Shown: piece by piece, positions 35,245-47,248 of the stretch
How positions within the stretch are numbered: the stretch's first letter is position 1
How the letters are laid out: each line of letters starts with the position of its first letter
NCBI GenBank assembly: GCA_948567375.1
Contig: OX419762.1
Span: forward strand, 14,204,001 to 14,268,000
DNA: 64,000 bases
Source of the DNA: Lunularia cruciata
Lineage: Eukaryota; Streptophyta; Marchantiopsida; Lunulariales; Lunulariaceae
Direction of reading: 5' to 3'
Notes under the pieces: generated by a model
The model's database searches: none
Seen by the model: only the letters and a program-made list of their open reading frames with translations
What the model was told of the DNA's origin: nothing
Translations under genes and position numbers: made by a program

Positions 35245-36221
35245 TGCTTAGGCCAATCAGGAAGGAAGATAAGTCCAAGACATCATTTTGGGCTATTGAT
35301 CCTCAAGGTAAGATTATATCAATGGAGATTCTTACCATTTGGGTTAAAGAACACTCCTACCAAGTTCCAAAGGATAGGATCATGGATAGGATCCTAATAA
35401 GGTTAGATTTTATTCATACTATATTGAAAACATTTTGGTCTATAGCACTATTACGGAGGAGCATGAGAGACATTTGTTGGAGGTGTTTGAGAAATAGAGA
35501 TCTCATGGACTCAAATTACATCTTGGTAACTATCAATTCTTCCATGAGCAAGTTGAGTATTTGGGTCACATTATCTACCCTAGAGGACTTGGTGCTCAGT
35601 AGACCAAGGTGGAGGCTATTTCGTGTATTCCTTGACCTATGGATATGAGTAGAGTGCAAGCATTCCTTAAGTTGGTGAGCTTCTATTGTTGATATGTTAG
35701 AGGATTTGGTGCCATTGCCAACGGCTTGACCAAGCTGACCAAGCTTACACATGAGTGGTGTTGGGGAGATGAGCATGAGAGCTTTTATAAAGCTCAAGGA
35801 CAAGTTGACATCTACCCTATTCTAAGGAGAGTGATCAAAGGATGAACATTCCAAGTTCACATGATTGGAGTATGTCAAGGCTTGGAGCGATGCTCACCCA
35901 ATATGATGATAAGGGGAAGGAGTTTGTGGTGGCCTTTGCTAGTTGCTCCAACAATTCAGTAAAGGTGAAGTATAGTTCATATGAAAGAGAGTCCTTGGAA
36001 GCAATATGGGTAGTAGCATATTTTTGATGTTACCTATTTGGTAAATCCTTCACTCTCATCATTGATCATCAACTATTAATTGATCATGAAGTGGTTGAGG
36101 GAGTCCGACAAGCTTTAAAGGAAGCTTGCATGATGGGCTTTAATTTTACAAGAGTATGATTTCATGGTTATTCATAGACTTTGAGTGGTGAACCATGATG
36201 CAAATAGGTTGAGTAGAATCT
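35245..36221 (+). pseudogene. Ty3/gypsy reverse transcriptase and RNase H remnant
   Basis: Read across frameshifts, the plus strand gives RT motifs (EEDKSKT, then a PFGLKNTPTKFQ-like stretch and a decayed YIDDIL region near 35410-35440), an FHEQVEYLGH-type segment near 35535 and RNase H (KYSSYERESLEAIW near 35970-36010). Many stops make it dead. An L1 solo LTR lies directly after it. Confidence 0.75.
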
Positions 36222-37130
36222 TGTAACAATCCGAGGACAAGGGAACTCTTCAAGAGAGAAAACATAGATTTCACACTCAATCCTTTGATGCTCCAAAAGA
36301 GGACCTTCTCTTTATTATATAGCCAAGGAAGACCTCCTCCAAGGAAGCTCCACCATAGGATTAGGTACATGGATAGGTGACCTATCAGCAAGCTCCACCT
36401 TTAGATTACTTGCTTGGATGGGTGACATGTCTGTCCTCATCCTATCTGGTTGGTCAAATAGGCTTTGATCAGAGGGGATCTTTTAGCAAATCTTCTTGTA
36501 AGAATCTCATAATCATGTGGGTGAGGTACAGTTGGAAAGGTCTTGGTGAGACAAACCAAGGAGGAGGGAAAGGCCAGCCTTTTCTTTGTCAAAGGGGGGG
36601 GGGGAGGTTGAACACATTTTCAAGGCTTAATTCATCTATTTAGGCCTCTAAAATTGCCTTTGAAGTTTTTAGGCCTATTTTTGTTCCTACCCTATTAATA
36701 GAAGTACTCTTTTGGTGATACCTCTGTCTGATCTACTTAGTCCATCATGTATAACATCCTCCCACATATTACCAAACCAAATTTCATCTCTAGATCATGT
36801 GTCTAGCTATTGATTCTAAAGTCTTCAAGCATATTTCAATTTCTGGCTTATTAGTAGAAGTACTCTTTTGGTGATACCTCTATCTGATTTACTTAGTCCA
36901 TCACGTTTAACATCTTTAGATGTTACCAAACCAAATTTCATCTCTAGATCATGTGTTTATTTATTGATTCTTAAGTCTTCAAGCATGTTTTGATTCTTGG
37001 CCTATTAATAGAAGTACTCTTTTGGTGATACTTCTATCTAATCTACTTAGTTCATCATGTATAACATCATCCTAGATGTTACCAAACTAAATTTCATCTC
37101 TAGATCATATGTCTAGTAACTGGTATGACA
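36222..37130 (-). repeat. L1 solo LTR (long form)
   Basis: Ends TGTAACAATCCGAGG and ggtatgACA, with 5-bp flanks aatct and aatcc (4 of 5 match). It has three copies of the U3 block of about 155 bp (landmarks near 36701, 36853 and 37010) and is 909 bp long. Confidence 0.8.
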
Positions 37131-38365
37131 AATCCCATGTCCCAACCATCAAGATTAGAATGGAGTTGTTACACCACTTCTAGCATCACACCTAGATTGC
37201 TCGGACACTAGAGTATTAATGTCGGTAGTCAAAGGTATTTTGGTAGTTGCTCATAGGAATCTCAATTGATGATCAGATACTTGATAGGCATCACCACTCA
37301 AACACTTGTGAGCTCTATGCCTATCGAGAAGATTCAAGCACATGCTGAGGGCAATGGATTGAGTGGATAGGGTAATCTTGGGACACAACCAATACCTATT
37401 AGGGAGAGCGATCTACTTGGAGTCTGTCTAGGTGAGCATGGTCTACTTGGATTACACCCTTGGTCTACTTGAGGTGCAATACAAGACATATGGAGCTTGT
37501 AGCCATATTGGAGGGAGTTTTTCACACGAAGGTTGGGACCTCTAGTGGTTAGGAGCATGACACTACTACTCCAAAGGGCCTAGTGTAGCATCCAATCAAT
37601 ATGTCTTCCACTCCTACATCAATTATAGAGGATACTTGGGAACTAGATCTAGGACCTAAGCTTATAAGAGGAGAAAGACGAAGAGTTTGGAAGTTCTTGA
37701 GGAACTACACAAGTTGTTTTGCCTTCAATATGAAGGATTTGGGTGCTCTACTAGGACATGGTATTCAAATTGAGCTTACTAGCAATACACCAATTTTTTG
37801 ACATCCCTACAAATACAATGACATGGAGACGATATTGATTTAAAGCTAGAGTAGAGACCTTTCTGAGGCTAGTTTGGTGGAGATTTCACATGGAGAGAAT
37901 GTGTGAACTATAGTGATGCCAACCAAGAAGGATATGCATGGCAACTATACCAATAGGCAAATGTGTGGAGATTACCATCCTATCAACCAAAAACTAGGGC
38001 TAATCGGTATGCCATGCCTACACCGGAGCTGATCTTTGATACAATTGGGCATGCAAAGGTCTTTAGTACTTGGATCTTAGAGCAAGATATCATCAGTTGC
38101 CAACCAAGGAGGAAGATAAGTCCAAAACAACATTTTGGACTATTTATCCTCACGACAAAGATGTGTTATATTAGTGGAGGTTCTTACTATTTGGGTTAAA
38201 GAACACTCTTCCCAAGTTCCAAAGGGTCATGGACAAGATCCTAGTGAAATTGGATTTTGCTCAGTGCTATATTGATGATATTTTGGTCCATAGCACTATT
38301 GTAGAGGAGAATGAGAGATAGTTGTTGGAGGTGTTTTTGAGGTTGAGATCTGATGGACTCAAATT
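37131..38365 (+). pseudogene. Ty3/gypsy reverse transcriptase remnant (second copy)
   Basis: From about 37600: a FAFNMKDLGAL segment (RT N-terminal region), IQIELTSNTPIF, a decayed VMPTKKD motif, MCGDYHPIN (core RT motif), then DIISCQP and EEDKSKT-like stretches, and an IDDIL region near 38270. Frameshifts and stops are frequent. It breaks off near 38365 in the middle of a RT block and continues as LRR-relic sequence. 37165-37330 resembles the start of the L3 LTR (cctagattgctcggacac). Confidence 0.75.
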
Positions 38366-39189
38366 ATATCCAAGGGAAGTCTATCCAACCTCTTGTAGTT
38401 CATCACACTCAGTTCTACAAGAGAAGTTAGTAATCCCAATGACTTGCATATGCGCTCAATCTCTCCAACATCTATTTTGCATTAATTTCAATCTTGTTAG
38501 TTGTCCTAAAGAATCATCAATAATCTCACATTTGCGTATGCATGAGGGCCTAGAAGTGATTCAATATCCTAGTACTCCTCAAAAATTGCTCCAAAGTTGT
38601 AGTTGTGGTCGAGCATAAGTCTAGTTCCTTTAGAGCAATTAGTTGACATATACTCTCATCTAGAGATACAATTCTGGTACACTCAAGTATATGTATCCTT
38701 TCAAGCGCTCCTTGTCCCTCTAAACTATTTGGGAAACACTTTGGACTCATATATTGGTAGACCAATAGTCTTTTAGAGATTGGTGAATTATCTTAGGGAC
38801 TAAGGGATGTAGCTTAGTCGAGGAATTCAATGTAATTGCAAACCCAGAGTGATGTCTAGAACCCTATTGAACTTGGTAGACTTGCTTGTCCAAGAAGGTG
38901 AACTAGGTTAAGATATATAAAGGTTTTCAAGGAGCCCAAGGACTCACATAACACATACTCATATAGTGGTAGACCAATTGTCTTTTAGAGATTGGTGAAT
39001 TATCCTAGGGACTAAGGGATGTAGCTTAGTCAAGGAATTCAATGTAATTGCAAACCCAGAGTGATGTCCAGAACCCTATTGAACTTGGAAGACTTGCTTG
39101 TGCAAGAAGGTGAACTAGTTTAAGATCTATAAAGGTTTTCAAGGAGCCCAAGGACTCACATAACACATAACAATTACGACGGGCATTTT
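38366..39189 (-). pseudogene. HNL relic D: displaced LRR fragment
   Basis: Colinear with relic C (8845-9410) on the minus strand; the phrase CTRIVSLDESICQL is readable at 38765-38550. It joins retrotransposon RT sequence on the left at an aaggga microhomology. It carries an internal tandem duplication of about 208 bp (38749 and 38957 starts). It is dead, and more diverged from A and B than C is. Confidence 0.85.
38749..39165. repeat. Direct duplication of about 208 bp within relic D
   Basis: The block starting tggtagaccaat near 38755 is repeated at about 38963, both running to the ggactcacataacacat segment. The two copies differ by a few bases. Confidence 0.85.
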
Positions 39190-39977
39190 GCATTTTAAGC
39201 TCAAATTGTACCATATCGGTACAAGTTGAGCTCAAATTGTTGAGCTTGAAGTTGAGCTCAAAGTTGAGCTTGAGTCCTGATTTCACCTTTTGGGTTCAAA
39301 TCTAACATCATTATCTAAAATTGACTCCATTTTGAGTAAATTTGGGCAATATTTCCACACATTGTCTGCCCCATTGCCAAATCTATATCAATTCACATAG
39401 AGCTTTTGCACATGGTCATTCTCAATGAAATTTGAACCATGATCAAGGTACCAATAATCAACCAAGCTTGGAAATACCACCAACACTTTCAGTTCTTGCA
39501 CCCAATTTTCTCCTCACTCTCACTTCTCTTGGATGTAATTAGTTCTTCTTCAACTCAAATCAACTAAAATCAAATCAGTACTTGATCAACCACTCAACAA
39601 ATCTATCAATAATTAAACATTGATTATAGTTAAGCCACACCCACTCTAGCTAAGAGATTCCAAATGATGCTTGTTGACCTCTATCCACCATAGCCAAGAA
39701 TTTGAAAGCTCAACATCAAAGAAGTCAGTTCTCCAAAATTGCACTTCAAAAGTATACCCCTAATATCAACCTAGGTCTCCAACCCTAACGATACCATTTA
39801 AAGCACATCCAACAATGCAAATGGTGCAAGTGACGGTGCATACCATATGAATAACCCTAATATCAAATTGGAATGTGGATAAGTAATTTTTGAATAATTG
39901 TCAAAATGCCATTGACTATCAACACTACTACTCTAACATCCAAACAATATAGCTTCCACACCACAAATGTCATGACA
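39190..39977 (-). repeat. L3 LTR copy next to relic D
   Basis: Same family and orientation as 9411-10124. On the minus strand it begins TGTCATGACATTTG at 39977. Together with relic D and 39978-40258 it reproduces the order found at 8845-10410. Confidence 0.75.
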
Positions 39978-40258
39978 AAATAAGTAAATTAAAAAGATTT
40001 TCATTTGAGATAAATATTAAGTTTATTTTGCTCTACAAGATTATCAAGATTTGATTAACAATCTATTGATTTCAAAAGCTTTAATATATGTTCAAAATTT
40101 TATTTTATTTTTTTCTTTCTTCTTTTTAAGAGACAAAGTCAACTTTTTTTATTTTTCCATAATGGAAACAAAACTTATTGTGGTGTAATATCTTTGAAAG
40201 TCATACATATATTTACTAAAAGATTGCCATAAGATTACAAGGACCAAGCGACCAAACA
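39978..40258 (-). pseudogene. Fragment of HNL 3' flank
   Basis: Matches 7640-7930 and 10130-10400. It shares the gcgaccaa insertion with the relic C version (7919), so it is nearer to C than to A or B. It is interrupted at 40258 by an L3 LTR in the opposite orientation. Confidence 0.8.
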
Positions 40259-40965
40259 TGTCATGCCATTTGCAGTGTCGCATCTAGATTGCTTGGACAT
40301 TGGAGTTACAGTGATACTAGTTAGAGTTACTTTAGTAGTTTCTCACAGATTACTTTCTGACGGTCAGATTTTGTGTTTGGGGTACTGACTTCATGGTGGG
40401 GCCCACTATCACTTTGCACCGTTTGCATCATCAAGTGTGCCGTCAATGGGACTGTTAGGGTTTCAGACCTAGCTTGAGTCCAAGGGTATACTTTTGAAGT
40501 ACAGCTCTTGAGAGCTCACTTCTTTGATGTTGAGCCTTCAAATTTCTAGCTATAGTGGACAAAGGCCGACTACCATCATCTAGATTCTCTTAGCTAGAGT
40601 GGGTGTGGCTTGACTGTAATTAGTGCCCAATTGTTGGAAGTCTATAGAGTGACAAATCAAGTACTGATCTGAGTTGAGTTGATTTGAGAGTTGTGGACAA
40701 TCTGATTACATCAGAGAAGTGAAGTCAAGGGGAAATTGAGTGCAGGAACTTTGAGTGTTGGTGGTATCTCCAAGCTCGGTGGATCGTTGGTAGCTCGGTT
40801 GAAGTTCAATTTTTCCTTGGTGTGCAGAAATTCATTGCTTGATGTAGATTTGGCAGTAAGGTAGATGGTGTGCGGAAACATTGGCCAATTTTTGAGCATT
40901 GGTTGTGATTTTGAGCTCAAGAGGTGAAGGCATGACCAATTTGTTGCAAGTTGAGCTCATAAAGT
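40259..40965 (+). repeat. L3 LTR copy, opposite orientation
   Basis: Begins TGTCATGCCATTTG and is the reverse complement, with divergence, of 39300-39977. Similarity can be followed to about 40965; the true right end may lie further right. Confidence 0.7.
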
Positions 40966-42539
40966 AAAATTGAAGGTGGAGTTGGGAAACTATTCTTGTG
41001 AATTTGTGATTTGGAGAAACCTATTTTTTCAATTTGGCTTGAGTGAAGAGTTAGCAAAGGATTTGGTGGTAAGCCAAATTTAGGGTTTATGTCAGATTTT
41101 GCTAGAGTTTACATCAAATTTTGGCCAGATTTGGAGGAGTTTCACCAACTTGGAAGAGTTTTGCAAGTTTGGAGGAGTTTCACAAGATTTTGGAGGAGGT
41201 TCAAAGTAGCAAGAAGAAAGACCTCATTTGGCTGAATCTCGGCATTTAGAGGCTTCAAGGCATAGGGCTGTGGGCTATGAGAGACTATGAAGGCCTAGAA
41301 GGGCCAACGAGCTAGCTTGTTGGCGTGTGGCTAGCTAGTTTAGAGTAGATCTTGGTCATTGGTTGGCAAAATCTGCTCATCCTACTAGATTGTGCACAAT
41401 AGTGTTTTACTCCTAGATCTCTTGTTCCTAGACTGGTGCCCTAGCCAACTGGTGCACCCTCACTTGTTGTCCTAGTGACTGTGCCACTATTATTTATACA
41501 CTAGTAGCTTTGGCTAGGAGAGGCAGTGTGATCCCATTCTTGGTGATCTTGGTAGCTTAGGACTTAGCTATGAACTTCTCTTATGTCAAATGCCAAATGG
41601 TGGCAGAGTTGGTCCCGTGTTGTTTTATGAGATGGAAGGTTTTTGTTTATATTTCTTGTGATTGGACCCCCTCCATTCTTTGCTTCCTATTTGTGCACCA
41701 CGTTTGTGTGAGGTGCTTACTCAAAAGTTTATTACACTTCTTGGCTTGCAATTTTCAAGCATCCAAGAGGAAAGAGATTCTTTGGAAGTTTTTGTAGTAT
41801 TTGTTGGTTGATCTCTTCTTGTGCACTTCTCTACATGCACCATGTAGCCATGTATGATGTCTTTGCAAGTAATTCAGAGTTGGTTTGATTGATTATGTCT
41901 TTTGGTGTGAGATTTTTAACATCAAGAACAAGTGGCCTTGAAATTTTTCCTAATTGCATCCATGTACTTGAAATGTTTTGCTTTGTAAAGGTCAAGCAAG
42001 CTACATCATTTCTAGTAGATGAAACAACATGTAGCAGACCATCCTTCCAATGGTTGATAGACACTCCAAACTTGCTACATTTCTTTATGGATGCATGGAC
42101 TTTGCTTCCCATTCATTATTACCTGTTGGACAAACAATGCAAATGCTTTGTTGCTTATTGCTTATGAATGTATAGGGAGCTGACATAAAAATGGAGTAGT
42201 TTGAACATGTTACTTGTGCCTCTTTTGCAATACTAAAAATTACTCCAACTTGTAAGAGATAGGCCATGGTAAAACTAAGAAATCTATCGTCAAGAGTAGG
42301 AAAAACAAGGTTGGTGTTGAGCAAGGGGAGTGCATTGGCAGAGCGGGACAATGTGCCCCTATCTTTACCTAGTTTTCAAAAAGGTGCATGTATTTGTAAA
42401 TTGGACCTCTCTTTGTGAATATTATATATCTTTGTGCACATATTCATAAATTCCCTTAAGAAAAAGTGCACATATCATTAAATTGTACCATTGTTTGTGA
42501 ATATTATAGCTTTTTGTGCTTGTATCTGTGAGTTTTCCA
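40966..42539. other. No recognised gene; possible continuation of an L3 element
   Basis: 41040-41200 holds short imperfect repeats (ggaggagtttcac-like). Short frames at 41570-41797 (plus) and at 42112-41831 and 42351-42085 (minus) show no family motif I can name. Confidence 0.4.
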
Positions 42540-43210
42540 TGATCTAACTCATGTCATTATAGATCACTTGTCCATTGATGGAGTAAGATACTTTCCAACT
42601 AAAGTAAGTTTTCCTTTGTGCTAAGGGGAGAGTGCTTCCATCCACCAATCCTACACACTTAAGGATCCTTTTGCTTCAAATATTGGCAAAATCTTTTCTC
42701 TTTCTTCCATATCAGACCAAAAAACCTCTTTTGCTAGATTTTCTATAATGGTTGTGATAACTCTCATTGAATTGGGTGGTGAACACGATGCTATTACCCC
42801 ACAAGTTGGTACCTCTAGCTATACATGCACCATTCCTATTTTGGCCAAATTTGTCCCATGAAACAGCAAGTTGGATCCACACATGGGCCTGCTCCCTTCC
42901 CAAGTTTCTCTCCTTGAACACCTCACAATCTCTAACTAGCACTAGCAAGGTATAAAATGAATTCACATCCATCTGCATGCATTTTTAAAAGGAATTGGAT
43001 TTAGATTTTGAAAAGCATAGTAAAAACTTTGCTAGGGTAATCCATGATAGTTTTGTCTACCAGGTAGCGAGTGGCATGGACAAAGTCGCACCATTCTAAC
43101 AATAAAGCACACTCTTCCATGTGAGCACAATTTTCATCCTCATCCATATCCCAAAACCTATCTTCATCATCAATATCAAGTTCATGTTCAAACTCACCTT
43201 GCCATCTCAC
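42540..43210 (-). pseudogene. PIF/Harbinger-type transposase remnant
   Basis: The minus strand from 43210 reads an acidic N-terminal segment, then (42978-42712) a stretch with the QLAVSWDKFGQNRNG helix typical of HARBI1-like proteins. Across stops follows (about 42640-42560) the catalytic-region phrase CVGLVDGSTLPLAQR with YSINGQVIYND after it. In intact family members this surrounds the first catalytic Asp of a DDE transposase. Here, in-frame stops and the missing downstream D and E blocks mark it as dead. Terminal inverted repeats were not found. Confidence 0.7.
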
Positions 43211-44765
43211 TTTGCATAGCCTTTTTCATCTCATGTGTCAACTTTTGCCGGGTATTGAGGCAGGCCATATTGAGAATCATTGTATATCCTCCACAACAAA
43301 CACCAACACCTACCACCAACATCAAGCGAGATACACCTTACCTCTAAACTCTCGTAGGCCTAATAAGCGGGAGGTGCACATCATCTTGGCTACATTATAC
43401 ATTTGCAAATATTACAGATCTCAAACCTTCTTTTCACTTCCATGCAGTCAAGACCTCTTTTTGAGTCCCATCTATCTTTTTCTTTCTCTAACTCCTGCTA
43501 ACAAGAGAACCAACTGAGCTTTTTTCTTTTTTTCTCCACTCCTACTCTCCCATGAGAGTTCTTTTCCAACTCCTACTCTATATGACTCTTACTAACTAGA
43601 GGGAACCCATTGGTTCTCCTTCTTGTGCACTAATATGTGTGACTCCTACTAATGACAAAACTCATGGTTTTTTTTCTTGACCCTACTCTATGGGTGACTC
43701 CTATTAACAAAAAAACCAAAGGTCTTTTTCTTGACCCCTACTTTGTGTGTGACTCCTACTAACCAAGAGAAAAGAGAAAACCCATAGGGCTTTTTATTTT
43801 TATTTTTATCTACTCTTACTCACTATAAACTATAAAGAAGTTGGGTTCAAATTCAAATCAGAACTCATTTTGACCTCTCAAATTTAAATTCCTATGGACT
43901 AGAGCAAATGGATAGACCCATTGGAATTTTTTCTACTCCTACTCATGATAAAGATAGATTCAAATTTAAATCTGAATTCTTTTCTCTTGATCTGAACTCA
44001 AAGTTAGGAGAGTATTACTCGACTTTTCAACATAAGGAGTGTTACCCAAACTTCACGACTCTCCGGTTTGTAGTTTCCCACAAAAACTCCCGTTCTTCTT
44101 AGAGTTTCATGAGACTATTTTATCTATAATCGGGATTCATCTCTCGCCCCTAAACTCAGACCAGCTCGGGACCCATCTTTCCAATTCCTCTAGATCCAAC
44201 TCAAGATGCAATTTTCATATCTTTCTTATACTCCGGACTCATCAAACTCTTGTCCCAAATATAATAACTCAAGACCCAACTTTCCAAGTCCTCGATACTC
44301 AACAGGCAATTGTTTTCTCTTATCTATACTCAAGACTAATCTCTCGTCCCTAAACTTTGGGGACTAGTCTCTCACCCCTAAGTTCTCATACCAAATATAA
44401 TTGCTCGAGATCCAACTCAAGATGGAATTTTCATCTCTTATTTGTACTCTTGTGCTCTGGACTCATCTCTTGTACCAAGCCCGAAGAGACATATCTCTCC
44501 AATCCATCCTTGACACTCATCTTTCTCTCGAATTTGACTTGGAATTTTCAAGACTCAATTTCAAATCTCTCAAGACTCCGATCGATTTTCAACTTTCAAC
44601 ACTAACCCACCGAGATCCGACATTCCAATTGAAGATTTTTCTCGGCGCCAAACTCATTTTGAATAAAGTTCACTTTCCAAGGCCATGTCATCAGGGTCCC
44701 AAAGCAATAATTAATCACTACTAGAGCAATAACTAATCACTAAGTGAATGAGTTAATATTTATGA
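43211..44765. other. Pyrimidine-rich degenerate repeats
   Basis: 43490-43800 has several diverged copies of a unit around gactcctactaacaagag. 44100-44610 has diverged repeats of gatccaactcaagatg and gactcatctctcg phrases. The short plus-strand frames here are by-products of these repeats. Confidence 0.5.
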
Positions 44766-44904
44766 GACCACCTCTTTTTACGAAAGGACCCGGAAAAAAC
44801 TCGGGTCAGGTTTTGTACCGTAAATTATCTACCGTCATGGGTGAACCCAGTATAAATTCGGAAATCACCAGTAAATAATTTTACGGCACATTTACGAGAG
44901 GTGA
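44766..44904. repeat. Possible small foldback (MITE-like) element
   Basis: The outer ends share a short inverted cacctct match. Internal stretches near 44815 (gtaccgtaaattatct) and 44870-44889 (ataattttacggcac) are inverted copies. The length of about 140 bp fits a foldback element, but the outer repeats are short. Confidence 0.3.
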
Positions 44905-47248
44905 CAATGTCATGCTTGAAACGCCTTATTGTGTGGACTTGTGTCTTGATTACTTTGATTGTTATAGAGGCATCGCTGTGCCAGACATAAGAGTGTCATG
45001 GTTGAACATGTCTCTCAAGAGGTTTGTGCTCTCCTGTTTCCCTACAGATGATTGATCTTTTCTCTTAATGGTAGTAGCGGTCGGCATTTGCGTGCCGTGC
45101 ATCATTTGATGTTTCTCGTTCATTCCCCGGAGCTTTTGCTTACATGCATGTTTGCAATTATCGTATTTAGTGCAATTATATGTTTGCGTTCTGCAGTTTG
45201 ACTTTAGCGTTGCTGATCGGTATGTTGACAATTCATTTGCTTAACTGTGCTGAATTGCCATGTAATTTTGGTCGATCAAATTTTTGCAAAGGCGGGTATA
45301 CAACATGCAGTGTAACCGGCCCTGCCAGTTCTAACCGGCAGCAGCATAACACAGAATTGAACATATTTAAAATTTTCATGTTTCCGACTCGTAATTTACT
45401 ACACGTCCTTTCAGTTGAACGCTCGTGATAGACATCCCAGATTCATTGTTTGTTGGAAAATTCAAAGACTTTTTGATATTGTAGTAATCATGAAATGGTG
45501 AGTAATCTTATCAAAGGTATCCATTTTAGAATCCAGACTGTAGAGCGTCTCAGCAAGGCATTTTCACCTCCCCATAAATATGCAGTACAATAATTTTCTG
45601 CTGATTTTGGGATTTGACAGGTGGATGTACCCTGTGGTAAATAATTTCCATTCCATCATATTTTCCCAGTATGTCTTCTAAATTTCTTCAACAGAAAGAT
45701 GTACTGTCAACATTAATTATTTCACTTTATGGTCCGTGTATTGTTCAAAATACAATTTGTTCTCTTGATAATTACTCGTTATTCTGGAATATTGGTAATA
45801 TGGCTTTGCACAACGTGGATTTGGTCAGACGGATTCACTCATACTGAATTAGGCGAGAGATGTGTTGAAGTGGAGTGGTGTATGTGATATGGTTAGAAAA
45901 GGAATTTTAAGTCTCAATGGGTTAGTGCTAATATCTGAGATTTCTATTTCGTTTGAGACTAGATTTTGAGTTCGGGTTAATCGAAGTCATAGCGGGAGAA
46001 AGATAGCTCTAAAGGTGGACAGAAAAATATGATAGGCTGGAGACACCGCTTTTCTAGCGGATACAATAAGTAAGCCCATGAGTATTAAGAAGAGATGAAT
46101 AGTTGGGGCTATTCATGGCTAATCTTCTCATACGCGTTACATGGATGTGCTCACATTGTAGAATTCACGTTTGTTCTAGAGACGACTTTTGAAGCATTCT
46201 GGCATTCATTTACCGTGTGTTTGTCTTGTATAACCCTTCTTTCCTGTAGCATTTCCCTTGCAATATCTCGGGGCGGTTTGGGGTACGAGATCTTTGGACC
46301 AATTTGCGAACCTCCTTCCTATTACCCGCTCCAAATGCCAGATCTGCATGCTGTACGCAGGGTTCCATGGCTAAGGTAAGTGACTGCACGGCTGGCTTAG
46401 ACTTTAACATCGGCGAGCGACGGTCACAATGTCTGGGGTACTTGTGGCGAAAGAAACAAAGAGTATCAGAATTCATCTCCTCTGCAGAAATGTGTACTAC
46501 GCCCACCGAGCCTTTACTCCAAAGAAACAAAGATGATGATGAGAATTGTGTATTACACCCACCGGGCTTAAGAGGTCGGTGGGTCGATGATCGATCCTCA
46601 TTTATCTCTCACAACGTCACATAATCTTTCATACAGATTACATGTTCCGTACTATAACAGTTTTTCATGCATGCATTAAGGATTAAAAGGAGGACGTGCT
46701 GCGAATCTCGATCATCACGCTTCTCCCCAAATCAGATCGTCCAGCTTCCCTCATGATTCGCAGCTAACCACTCCAGGTGAAATTCAAATCGCCGTAAGAT
46801 CCTACTTTGACGTGAAACCAACGAACCGCAGAACTTGGCCCTGATTCGGCTTTTGGTTGGAACAGTGCATTCAGATTAAGAGAGTAACAACTGGAGTCGG
46901 ACCTCTTGGAAGAACCCCATATGTTGAGCAACGATCCTAAATGTTTCAAAAGCAGCTCCATCGACGGAAATTGAATCTAATTCACTGTTTTCGGACTCGG
47001 AAGAATCCACATGGTTGGCGTTGAGGGGCCACGACTTTAACTCTGCTATAACGACGTTTAAAGACAGGGCAGAGTTCAACCCTTGATTTGGGATGAACTG
47101 GGCCGACATATAAATCTAAATAGAAGAATGGAAGAGCATCAAGAGTATCATATATCATTAAATTTGTTGCATCTACTCCAATTCGAAGGAACTAACGAAC
47201 CCTAGATGTGAATACAAAATGCTTATGTCAGCCGGGATACAAGCGGAC
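44905..47248. other. No recognised gene; 3' flank of lipid-transfer gene
   Basis: Higher-complexity DNA with short frames on both strands (46095-46379, 46304-46624, 47109-46876) but no recognised motif or convincing exon pair. Confidence 0.45.

Noticed and set aside
35199-35648. 149-residue plus-strand frame as an independent gene
   Set aside because: It is a frame-shifted reading of a Ty3/gypsy reverse transcriptase; the RT motifs lie in other frames of the same stretch.
46210-46624. Overlapping 106-residue frames on both strands
   Set aside because: No family motif, no splice partners; strongest only because the area is less AT-rich.
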